Assembly (NCBI GenBank): GCA_030038695.1
Contig: JASHSN010000066.1
Location: forward strand, 1-5,796
DNA: 5,796 nucleotides
Direction of reading: 5' to 3'
From: Nitrososphaeraceae archaeon
Lineage (GTDB): Archaea; Thermoproteota; Nitrososphaeria; Nitrososphaerales; Nitrososphaeraceae
Of the stretch, positions 1 to 4,765 are shown in pieces (positions within the stretch are counted from its first letter, which is position 1; every line of letters begins with the position of its first letter). The position numbers were made by a program, and so were the translations under genes. The notes below the pieces were generated by a model that had not been told where the DNA came from, searched no databases, and worked only from the letters and a program-made list of their open reading frames with translations.

Positions 1-182
1 CCGTAATCTCCTTCTCTACCTCCAGTTGATGTGAGAAAAGTACGCCATTCTGGACCTTTTTCCTCTGTTTTATCGGATATTACTATTCCACAACGCCCAC
101 AAACAATTTCACCAGAATCAGGAATAGTAACTAGTTGATTAGAACCACAAACACAACATTCATCGCTTGATAAAGTGTTCAT
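1..182 (-). CDS. tfb: Transcription initiation factor B (TFB), N-terminal part, cut by the window edge
   Basis: TFB bridges the TATA-binding protein and RNA polymerase at archaeal promoters. The visible 60 codons hold the N-terminal zinc ribbon. Four cysteines form two CxxC knuckles (C9/C12 and C28/C31), with the typical GEIVCGRCG core at residues 24-32, followed by GPEWRTF (43-49), the start of the B-reader region that enters the polymerase cleft. The two cyclin-fold repeats lie beyond the window. The ATG at 182-180 is chosen because an in-frame TGA occurs seven codons upstream with no other start between. A weak TATA-like stretch (TGATAATTAGA, about 204-214 read on the minus strand) lies near the spacing expected for a leaderless transcript. 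Thaumarchaea usually carry several TFB paralogues, so this may be a specialised copy. Family assignment is secure; paralogue role is unknown. Confidence 0.9.
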   Translation of the reverse strand, partial: MNTLSSDECCVCGSNQLVTIPDSGEIVCGRCGIVISDKTEEKGPEWRTFLTSTGGREGDY

Positions 183-269
183 TTTTTTAGGGTGGAACCA
201 TCATCTAATTATCATAAGAATTGGATTGAATTCTTCTCAAATGTTAGAAAGATACAGATTTTTAACAAT

Positions 270-377
270 TCATTTTGTTTCATCAGAATAACCATTGGGA
301 CTAATTGAGGTGTATGGTACATTTTCTAATACACTTAATACTACTTTACCTCTTCGTAGATATAACATTGGCTCCAA
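270..377 (-). CDS. Possible small hypothetical ORF or gene remnant upstream of TFB
   Basis: I do not recognise this product. A minus-strand frame ends at TGA 272-270 and could start at TTG 377 (35 aa) or ATG 368 (32 aa). The peptide begins MLYLRRGKVVLSVLENV and ends NGYSDETK. The frame stays open a further 18 or so codons upstream, without a usable start, back to a TGA; beyond that stop the same frame again reads protein-like (RFATQLERKWEQREKAG, about 530-480). A second frame overlaps it with an ATG-started 35-residue peptide (MGAKGKGRNLLYLNKRRS). This pattern suggests either a gene broken by a stop or frameshift, or chance open frames in AT-rich DNA. It lies on the same strand as TFB, 87 bases before its start codon. 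Confidence 0.2.
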   Translation of the reverse strand: MEPMLYLRRGKVVLSVLENVPYTSISPNGYSDETK

Positions 378-605
378 AACGTCTGAACATCTAAAAAATA
401 AAGAATGATCTACTTTGATATTTGATAAGCGTATCCACGAAAATAGAACGTCTTTTATTCAGATATAAGAGATTCCTGCCTTTTCCCTTTGCTCCCATTT
501 CCTTTCCAACTGTGTGGCAAACCTGGTGCAGTCTTGATAAAAACTGTACTTATTTTGATAATTCGTGGATAAAAAGACCTAAAAATAAGTATACATTTAC
601 AATTA

Positions 606-649
606 CGCGATTCTAAGCTAAAGTAATCGCGGTGGTCTTTTACTTTTTA
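606..649 (+). terminator. Hairpin plus T-rich tract, possible bidirectional terminator
   Basis: A perfect 7-bp inverted repeat (CGCGATT at 606-612, AATCGCG at 625-631, 12-base loop) is followed on the plus strand by TCTTTTACTTTTTAG (636-650). Read on the minus strand it sits 55 bases past the end of the receiver gene and is followed by two further T-tracts (complement of 568-588). Archaeal termination depends mainly on T-tracts, so an end for the receiver transcript is plausible here. Confidence 0.4.
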
Positions 650-685
650 GATATTCATCGTTATGTCATAGTATGTGCACAAAAG

Positions 686-1015
686 TCAATATATCTCACT
701 TGAGCTCAGGATACAAATTCTAACCTTCTCATCTATTTTCTTAAGCCTTTTATGTAAATAAACTGGATTTATTTTTGACATTTTCTTGTCTAACACAACC
801 ATATCAAATAAACCAGCTCTGAAATTGTTTAATGCTATCAAAGGATCTGTAAATGTATCAACCATGAACCCATTTCTCTCCAAATCTAGTTTCAAAGTAG
901 CATAACTATCTGGGTTATCACCCTGTATTATCAGGATTCTGCACTTATTATTAACTAATTGTTGGTGCTGTTGTGGTATTTTATAGCTAACCGGAAACAC
1001 TACTTTACATACCAT
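686..1015 (-). CDS. Short, degenerate response-regulator receiver-domain protein
   Basis: This 109-residue protein matches the N-terminal two thirds of a CheY-like receiver of the stand-alone type common in Nitrososphaerales. After a 24-residue lead, RILII (26-30) is strand 1, but the usual acidic pair is altered to QGDNPDS (31-37), keeping one Asp. GFMVDTFTDPLIALNNF (49-65) is strand 2 and helix 2 in family style. The phospho-acceptor position is kept as D76 in VVLDKKM, while the following Pro and Gly of the usual DxxMPxxNG are Ser and Pro. ILSSSEIY (102-109) matches the strand 4 region, with Ser at the switch Thr/Ser position. The chain stops there, so the conserved Lys and the strand 5/helix 5 end are missing; typical relatives are about 130-140 residues. 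It may be a pseudogene or a non-phosphorylated relic. Its ATG sits 26 bases from a good TATA box, so transcription looks intact. No kinase partner is visible. Confidence 0.7.
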   Translation of the reverse strand: MVCKVVFPVSYKIPQQHQQLVNNKCRILIIQGDNPDSYATLKLDLERNGFMVDTFTDPLIALNNFRAGLFDMVVLDKKMSKINPVYLHKRLKKIDEKVRICILSSSEIY

Positions 1016-1033
1016 ATTGTCAAATATTACTGA

Positions 1034-1043
1034 TTTTAAATAT
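1034..1043 (-). promoter_or_regulatory. TATA box of the receiver gene
   Basis: Read on the minus strand this is ATATTTAAAA, centred about 24-26 bases before the ATG at 1015. That spacing predicts a transcript beginning at or next to the start codon (leaderless), the common archaeal arrangement. It shares the short divergent region with the comA-like gene. Confidence 0.5.
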
Positions 1044-1111
1044 GCAACCTAGGGACATTATGTGCAATTTATTCAGAGCGTTGTCAATGTTTTTGCGTAT
1101 TTCATAATTTG

Positions 1112-1119
1112 AATATATG
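1112..1119 (+). promoter_or_regulatory. TATA box of the comA-like gene
   Basis: AATATATG is centred about 30 bases before the ATG at 1146, placing transcription start within a few bases of that ATG. This supports ATG 1146 over the in-frame TTG at 1125, which would lie upstream of the predicted transcript start. Confidence 0.5.
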
Positions 1120-1145
1120 TCATTTTGGCATATACCGTTAATTTC

Positions 1146-2135
1146 ATGTTAAGTGAACTTAATAAAGATCGCGTAGATTCAAAAAAACCACGCAAAGAAG
1201 GACTCACATGTATTGTAGATAAATTACAAGTTCTAGATAAAGAGATTTTTGAGGCATTATCTAAATATATCGATATAGTAAAAATCTATAACGTTATACC
1301 TATCATAATTCCGGAAGCTGTTTTAGAAAAGAGAATCAAATTTTATCATGATTTTGGCATACAGATTTCCACCGGAAGTACAATCACAGAGCTGTCTATT
1401 CTAGAAAACTACTTTGATAAGTTCGTAAAAGAATCGAAAAAATTAGGATTTGATATAATAGAAATAGCTGAAAATAATATACAGTTGGATATAGATCGGA
1501 AGAAAAAGATAGTGAGCACTATATTATCTAATGACCTCAATTTTCATTGGAAGTTAGGTAGAAAAGATCCAAGACATCAACTGGGAGTCGTGGATACGTT
1601 ATCCAAAATTGACGAGGCAATAACGAAGATAGGATGTGAGAAAGTATTAATTGAGGCGAACGAGGGATTTAATGTTGGTATTTATGACGAAAGAGGATCC
1701 GTAAAATGGAATTTTGTTGGAGCACTTACTTCCAAATATCCTCCTCCCAAGTTTATCTTTGAATCTCCTATTGAATCCCAACAATCATCTTTGATTGCCG
1801 AATTTGGTCAGCGTGTCAATTTGGCTGGTATTAACCCAGATGTCGTAGCATCTGTTGAATCTCAACGTAGAGGATTTATGTCAAAGGCGGCTTTCGGTAT
1901 TTCATATCTTAGAAAAGAACCTGAGAGTGGACCTGCTTCTAAATTCATTTATTACATAATCAAGACAAAAAATCCTATAGATCAGGGTGAGCTAATTAGT
2001 TTGAGTCATTTACCTAGAAGAACAATACAAAACGCGGTCGAAGAGCTCAAAAGTCAAGGGTTCATAGTTGAAAGGAACAGTCTTGAGGATGCACGGAAGA
2101 AGGTATATACTCCCATTCATTCAGACTGGTTATAA
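1146..2135 (+). CDS. Phosphosulfolactate synthase (ComA)-like protein fused to a C-terminal winged-helix domain
   Basis: ComA adds sulfite to phosphoenolpyruvate to give (2R)-phospho-3-sulfolactate, the first step of one coenzyme M route; relatives also occur in non-methanogens and in plants (HSA32). Numbering from ATG 1146 (329 aa), family signatures appear in order: KPRKEGLT (14-21), VDK (24-26), GIQISTGSTITEL (71-83), GRKDP (138-142), IEANEG (169-174), GIYDERG (178-184), FESPIESQQ (205-213) and VNLAGINPDVVASVESQRRG (224-243). ComA proteins normally end near there. Here about 80 more residues follow: FIYYIIKTKNPIDQGEL, then a recognition-helix-like HLPRRTIQNAVEEL, then a wing (GFIVERNSLEDARKKVYTP), a MarR-like winged helix in the style of thaumarchaeal regulators. 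No other coenzyme M genes are nearby. Catalytic activity is uncertain; the protein may be an enzyme, a ligand-sensing regulator, or both. Family call is strong, biological role inferred. Confidence 0.85.
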   Translation: MLSELNKDRVDSKKPRKEGLTCIVDKLQVLDKEIFEALSKYIDIVKIYNVIPIIIPEAVLEKRIKFYHDFGIQISTGSTITELSILENYFDKFVKESKKLGFDIIEIAENNIQLDIDRKKKIVSTILSNDLNFHWKLGRKDPRHQLGVVDTLSKIDEAITKIGCEKVLIEANEGFNVGIYDERGSVKWNFVGALTSKYPPPKFIFESPIESQQSSLIAEFGQRVNLAGINPDVVASVESQRRGFMSKAAFGISYLRKEPESGPASKFIYYIIKTKNPIDQGELISLSHLPRRTIQNAVEELKSQGFIVERNSLEDARKKVYTPIHSDWL

Positions 2136-2146
2136 TATGATAGTAG

Positions 2147-2206
2147 ACATTAACAGATAGGATAGCAATCATAACAATATACAACACATTCCTATAATCT
2201 GTTAAG
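2147..2206 (+). promoter_or_regulatory. Stem-loop just after the comA-like gene
   Basis: A perfect 9-bp inverted repeat (TTAACAGAT at 2150-2158, ATCTGTTAA at 2197-2205) continues inward as AGGA/TCCT (2159-2162 with 2190-2193) after a 3-base bulge, giving 13 bp around a 27-base loop. It begins 15 bases after the stop codon. No strong T-run follows, so an mRNA 3'-end or stability structure is as likely as a terminator. Confidence 0.45.
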
Positions 2207-2342
2207 TTCAGAACTCGACAACGTTATTGTGATTACGACTGATAATGCTGGTAAGATGCACCTAAAAACGTTCAGCCGTAATACTTTTTGGCTTTGCGAT
2301 TATTAAATAATGACTGATTCGACGTGATCAACTCCTCCTATG

Positions 2343-2531
2343 TTATTTGGATTGGCCGCTACGAAAATTGGAATAGAATTCATTTAAAATATTCTTTCTC
2401 ATGCTAGCTGCCTTTATTAGACTAACACGGCAGAAGGCTAAGGACGGGTGTATATTTGCATAGCCAAACTCCTGTTCGACCATTTGTCTAGCCTTCCGCC
2501 AGGTGAGAAGTAGATTAGTGTACAAATGCAC
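2343..2531 (-). CDS. Possible short hypothetical protein or ORF-containing ncRNA
   Basis: I do not recognise this 62-residue product. Its composition is protein-like: a basic, aromatic-containing stretch (RKARQMVEQEFGYANIHPSL, residues 12-31) followed by AFCRVSLIKAASMRKNIL, with no transmembrane segment. The start would be GTG at 2531, or TTG at 2525, which lies close to the transcript start predicted from a strong TATA box at 2553-2544. The stretch is richer in G+C than its flanks and contains the arms of a long-range hairpin (2429-2440 and 2489-2500). A non-coding RNA or the end of a decayed gene fits equally well. Confidence 0.25.
   Translation of the reverse strand: MHLYTNLLLTWRKARQMVEQEFGYANIHPSLAFCRVSLIKAASMRKNILNEFYSNFRSGQSK
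2429..2500 (-). repeat. Imperfect 12-bp inverted repeat, 48-base spacer
   Basis: Arms GGCAGAAGGCTA (2429-2440) and TAGCCTTCCGCC (2489-2500) are complementary at 11 of 12 positions. A further 5-bp pairing, CTGCC/GGCAG (2408-2412 with 2429-2433), overlaps the first arm, so two alternative folds are possible in a minus-strand transcript. Confidence 0.45.
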
Positions 2532-2543
2532 TACATTTTAGTG

Positions 2544-2553
2544 CTTTTATATA
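2544..2553 (-). promoter_or_regulatory. Strong TATA-like box with no confident gene behind it
   Basis: Read on the minus strand this is TATATAAAAG, a very good archaeal box A. A transcript would be expected to start near 2522, just ahead of the hairpin-bearing stretch. It is the best-looking TATA box in the window that does not precede a confident gene. Confidence 0.4.
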
Positions 2554-2840
2554 CGCAATCCGCGACGACTAGATGTAAAATTATCATGAAATTTGCTTTC
2601 AACATAACTGAGTATGCCTGAACGTAGATGATTGGACCGAGTAATAAGCAAATATGTTTGTAAACTGAAGATGTAAATTTATGATATATATGTGACATTA
2701 GTATTGAACATTCGAAAAGGAATATAATAAATTCGCTTACAATACAAAATGTAGATTGATTGATACTGGATCTTGCTTGTCAAATGTAAACTAAATAGAA
2801 TGTATTCTCGGAAATTATCTTCGATCGTTTTACTAACTTG

Positions 2841-3002
2841 TTAATCACTTAGGACGACCGTCAACTTCTTTTGTTTGTATAACTCAATACGAAACGAAAC
2901 AATGGCATCCCGACTGATCCATCCGATCTCGGCATGTAGAAGTTCCTCTAGGCTATATGTTCTTGTAGATATGTTACCCCCTGTTCTTTCAATTGATGGA
3001 CC
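2841..3002 (-). pseudogene. Coding-like 53-codon stretch without a start codon, probable gene relic
   Basis: On the minus strand a frame opens after a TGA (3005-3003) and ends at TAA (2843-2841). It reads as a natural-looking soluble peptide, including TYSLEELLHAEIGWISRDAI and FRIELYKQKKLTVVLSD. About two thirds of its codons begin with a purine, as in real genes. There is no ATG, GTG or TTG until near the end, so it cannot be a normal complete gene. A neighbouring frame upstream begins with an ATG (MKMTDTGIVCQVS, near 3058) and also looks protein-like, which would fit a frameshifted or decayed gene. Family unknown; chance cannot be excluded. Confidence 0.3.
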
Positions 3003-3167
3003 TCAGTACATAGCAGTTAACTAACTTGGCAAACGATACCCGTATCAGTCATTTTCATATGAGATAATTAACACATGTTAAATCCATAGATATTTTGTTA
3101 TCTAAATGTAACATCATTTCAAGATGATCTTTATCTTTACCTTCATATCAAGATGTAATATTGTATG

Positions 3168-3177
3168 AAAATATAAG
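3168..3177 (+). promoter_or_regulatory. Possible TATA box of the membrane-protein gene
   Basis: AAAATATAAG is the best box A candidate upstream of the gene at 3321. It would start the transcript near 3200 and leave a leader of roughly 120 bases containing the inverted repeats at 3185-3224 and a ribosome binding site. No TATA-like sequence lies at leaderless spacing before 3321. Confidence 0.3.
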
Positions 3178-3208
3178 ATTGGGTATCTGTTCGTCAGATG
3201 ATGTGGTG

Positions 3209-3224
3209 CTGTACAAGTGTACAG
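3209..3224. promoter_or_regulatory. Perfect inverted repeat CTGTACA-AG-TGTACAG, candidate operator
   Basis: Two perfect 7-base arms are separated by 2 bases, about 100 bases before the membrane-protein start. A smaller inverted repeat (ATCTG at 3185-3189, CAGAT at 3195-3199) lies just upstream. The short spacer and symmetric TGTACA-type half-sites fit a dimeric DNA-binding regulator better than an RNA hairpin. The regulator is unknown. Confidence 0.35.
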
Positions 3225-3302
3225 TATTGGTAAAGATGAAGAACATAGCAATGAGAAGATTGTTGGTCGAGAGTAGTAATAGCAGTAACACACTACAGGA
3301 CA

Positions 3303-3310
3303 GGGAGAGG
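3303..3310 (+). promoter_or_regulatory. Ribosome binding site of the membrane-protein gene
   Basis: GGGAGAGG lies 10 bases before ATG 3321. A purine-rich site like this fits a leadered mRNA, unlike the other genes here, which have TATA boxes at leaderless spacing. It supports ATG 3321 as the start, as does the in-frame TAA directly before it. Confidence 0.5.
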
Positions 3311-3320
3311 TAGTAGCTAA

Positions 3321-4265
3321 ATGTTGAAATATAGTCCTACAGTTCATCAAAAGGCCAAAAGCAGAAACGCCTTATTAGTAACTTTAAAAGGAGTAAAGTA
3401 TGGTGCATTTGCTGGTTTTATTGCAAGTTCACTGATATCTTTAGCTATTGCAGGAGCTGAACTGGCATTTGGATTACCAATAGGTACATTTTATTCAGTT
3501 ATTGGTATTATCTCGGGTTTGAACAATGTTATAAATGCATCATATCTAGGATTTGGACTTCATCTACTAGTCGGCATACTATGCGGAATGGCAATTGGAG
3601 CAATCGGAATTAGATGGGAGAAAATACGCTCTTTTATGCTTGTTCCATATAAAAGTTCATTATTCGGCGTAGGAGCAGGCATTGTTATATGGTTAATATT
3701 ATTTCTTCCTATAACAACTCTCTTAATACAACCTTCCATCCAACGCATAGTTGTAATTTTGGCAATTGCATGGCAGAAGCCCGTACTAGCTGACCAGCTA
3801 AGCAATTCAATAACTAACATTGCAGGTATCGCAATAGTATTCCACCTTGTTTGGGGAGCATTATTTGGTTTTTCGATAAGCTCCTTGCTAAGAATTAGAG
3901 TTTATAAAATAAAGCAACACTATAAAGATATTATGGATATTGATCCGAACATACGGTTTATCACAATATTTGATGCAAATGGCAATGTACTATACACTCG
4001 TCATCGACAAGGTGTACAGAATTTACTTAACAAGGATGAAAGCAAAAAATCTCTAGAGATGGCTATGAATTCATGGAAAATACGTGAAGGACTTTCAGAT
4101 AAGATCGGAAGAGGAATGTATGTTTTGGCTGAATACGAAAAGATCAAACGCCTTACTATGCCATTTGGAGACGATCTTATACTTTATTTAACTACAGAGG
4201 TAGAAGCGGATCATTCAAATATATATGATAGAATCCGCAGGCTAGAGGCAGGTTTAAAATATTGA
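3321..4265 (+). CDS. Multi-pass membrane protein with a soluble C-terminal sensor-like domain
   Basis: This 314-residue protein is of unknown function. The first 190 residues carry four or five hydrophobic segments (about 27-50, 54-68, 73-97, 111-136 and 165-190) rich in Gly, Ala and Ile, with GxxxG-like spacing. A basic linker (RIRVYKIKQHYK) leads to a soluble domain (207-314) containing FITIFDANGNVLYTRHRQG, SLEMAMNSWKIREGL, GRGMYVLAEYEKIKRLTMPF and ILYLTTEVEADHS. This domain looks like a stand-alone thaumarchaeal family I recall as DUF6659, with an alternating strand/helix pattern reminiscent of roadblock or PAS-like folds; that match is from memory and needs a search. Joining a membrane anchor to this domain suggests a membrane-linked sensor or docking protein. 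Base composition matches the AT-rich background. The next gene on the same strand is 500 bases away. Confidence 0.7.
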   Translation: MLKYSPTVHQKAKSRNALLVTLKGVKYGAFAGFIASSLISLAIAGAELAFGLPIGTFYSVIGIISGLNNVINASYLGFGLHLLVGILCGMAIGAIGIRWEKIRSFMLVPYKSSLFGVGAGIVIWLILFLPITTLLIQPSIQRIVVILAIAWQKPVLADQLSNSITNIAGIAIVFHLVWGALFGFSISSLLRIRVYKIKQHYKDIMDIDPNIRFITIFDANGNVLYTRHRQGVQNLLNKDESKKSLEMAMNSWKIREGLSDKIGRGMYVLAEYEKIKRLTMPFGDDLILYLTTEVEADHSNIYDRIRRLEAGLKY

Positions 4266-4439
4266 TAGCTACAAGAAGATGAACCTAGAAATTATACCAA
4301 AAGTGATACATCAAAGTAGGTAGCTTGATAAATACTACATGCTAAGACTAAGAAAGTGGGAATAACATTATCAGTATCGTTAGTAAAGGAGACATTCTTC
4401 CGAAGGAAATGTTCTCAGGAAACAAAATCACTTGAGAAA

Positions 4440-4489
4440 TATAGCGCCATAAGTAAGGTGACTATAATGCATATTGTATGCGCTATAGT
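4440..4489 (+). repeat. Two mutually exclusive stem-loops
   Basis: Fold A pairs TATAGCG (4440-4446) with CGCTATA (4481-4487) and, after a bulged C, CATA (4448-4451) with TATG (4477-4480). Fold B pairs ACTATA (4461-4466) with TATAGT (4484-4489) and TGCAT (4468-4472) with ATGCG (4478-4482, one G-T pair) around a 5-base loop. The two folds share the right arm and so cannot form together. Confidence 0.4.
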
Positions 4490-4735
4490 TAATGCATCTG
4501 AATCCTATGTCTAATAAATAGCCTTTAGCAGCGCTAAAAATAAATGAATACAAACATTGCTGCATAGTTTTGGACGTATTCTGTTCCATAGTAATTGTAG
4601 TATACTAATCTAGTCGAGTTTTCTATGAGGCGGTGGCAGATAGGTATTGAAGTTGGAGGACCTACTAGTTTGACAGTGTTGTACTTGTTACATGTATGAG
4701 GGGTAACGCAGTGATAGCATCTGTCCCTAGTATCC

Positions 4736-4743
4736 TTAAATAA
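4736..4743 (+). promoter_or_regulatory. TATA box of the short-chain dehydrogenase gene
   Basis: TTAAATAA is centred 26-27 bases before the ATG at 4766, exactly the spacing for a leaderless archaeal transcript. No Shine-Dalgarno sequence is seen before this ATG, in agreement. A gene of bacterial character therefore appears to use an archaeal promoter. Confidence 0.55.
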
Positions 4744-4765
4744 TTACAAGTAGTTTATTACTCAT

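Larger units (their letters stand above)
183..685. other. 503-base stretch between TFB and the receiver gene, no confident gene
   Basis: No ORF here is convincing alone. On the minus strand, two overlapping frames between about 560 and 270 read as coding-like peptides interrupted by stops (see the small ORF at 270-377). A plus-strand open frame (422-616, TTG start) runs across the same bases but has an unconvincing composition. A perfect 7-bp inverted repeat with T-rich flanks lies at 606-649. This could be a decayed small gene upstream of TFB, or plain spacer. Confidence 0.5.
2136..3320. other. 1185-base gene-sparse region with relics and inverted repeats
   Basis: No confident full-length gene is present. 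From left to right the region holds the comA 3' stem-loop, a minus-strand short ORF with a TATA box and a GC-richer hairpin (2343-2553), an AT-rich part (2560-2840) in which ATGTAAA recurs three times (2573, 2671 and 2784 approximately), a coding-like minus-strand stretch with no start codon (2841-3002), a TTAACA-CA-TGTTAA inverted repeat (3068-3081), and a probable long leader of the membrane-protein gene. A plus-strand ATG frame at 2902-3024 (40 codons) opposes the relic and looks like its shadow. Confidence 0.5.
4266..4765. other. 500-base stretch with structured repeats, no confident gene
   Basis: No supported gene. The stretch holds a stem-loop at about 4389-4416 (ACATT/AATGT core flanked by GAGA and TCTC), two competing stem-loops sharing an arm at 4440-4489, a perfect 6-bp hairpin (TTTAGC-AGC-GCTAAA, 4524-4538), and the TATA box of the dehydrogenase near the right end. 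A minus-strand ATG frame (4589-4428, 53 codons) covers the hairpins but its peptide is unconvincing. Confidence 0.5.

Noticed and set aside
422..616. Plus-strand 64-codon open frame with a TTG start
   Set aside because: Phe/Pro-rich unnatural composition, no family resemblance, no clear promoter, and it overlaps minus-strand frames that look more coding-like.
1125..1145. TTG at 1125 as the start of the ComA fusion
   Set aside because: It would lie upstream of the transcript start predicted from the TATA box at 1112-1119; ATG 1146 fits leaderless spacing and precedes the family's KPRKEGLT region.
2324..2340. GTGATCAACTCCTCCT resembling the 3' end of 16S rRNA, or a Shine-Dalgarno on the minus strand
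   Set aside because: No rRNA sequence precedes it, and no start codon follows at proper spacing on the minus strand; chance similarity.
2470..2500. GTTCGAC resembling a tRNA T-loop
   Set aside because: The flanking bases do not form the 5-bp T-stem and no acceptor or anticodon arm fits.
2573..2790. ATGTAAA recurring three times
   Set aside because: Short AT-rich heptamer with irregular spacing; expected by chance at this composition and not a CRISPR or iteron array.
2902..3024. Plus-strand 40-codon ATG frame
   Set aside because: It opposes a minus-strand frame with better coding character and has no promoter or ribosome binding site that I can see.
3114..3350. Minus-strand 78-codon open frame
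   Set aside because: Low-complexity Cys/Tyr/Ser/His-rich product overlapping the start and leader of the membrane-protein gene; best read as a shadow.
3560..3820. Minus-strand 86-codon open frame inside the membrane-protein gene
   Set aside because: Antisense shadow of a well-supported gene, no family features.
4428..4589. Minus-strand 53-codon ATG frame
   Set aside because: The product is not recognised, codon pattern is neutral, and the bases are better explained by the nested hairpins.
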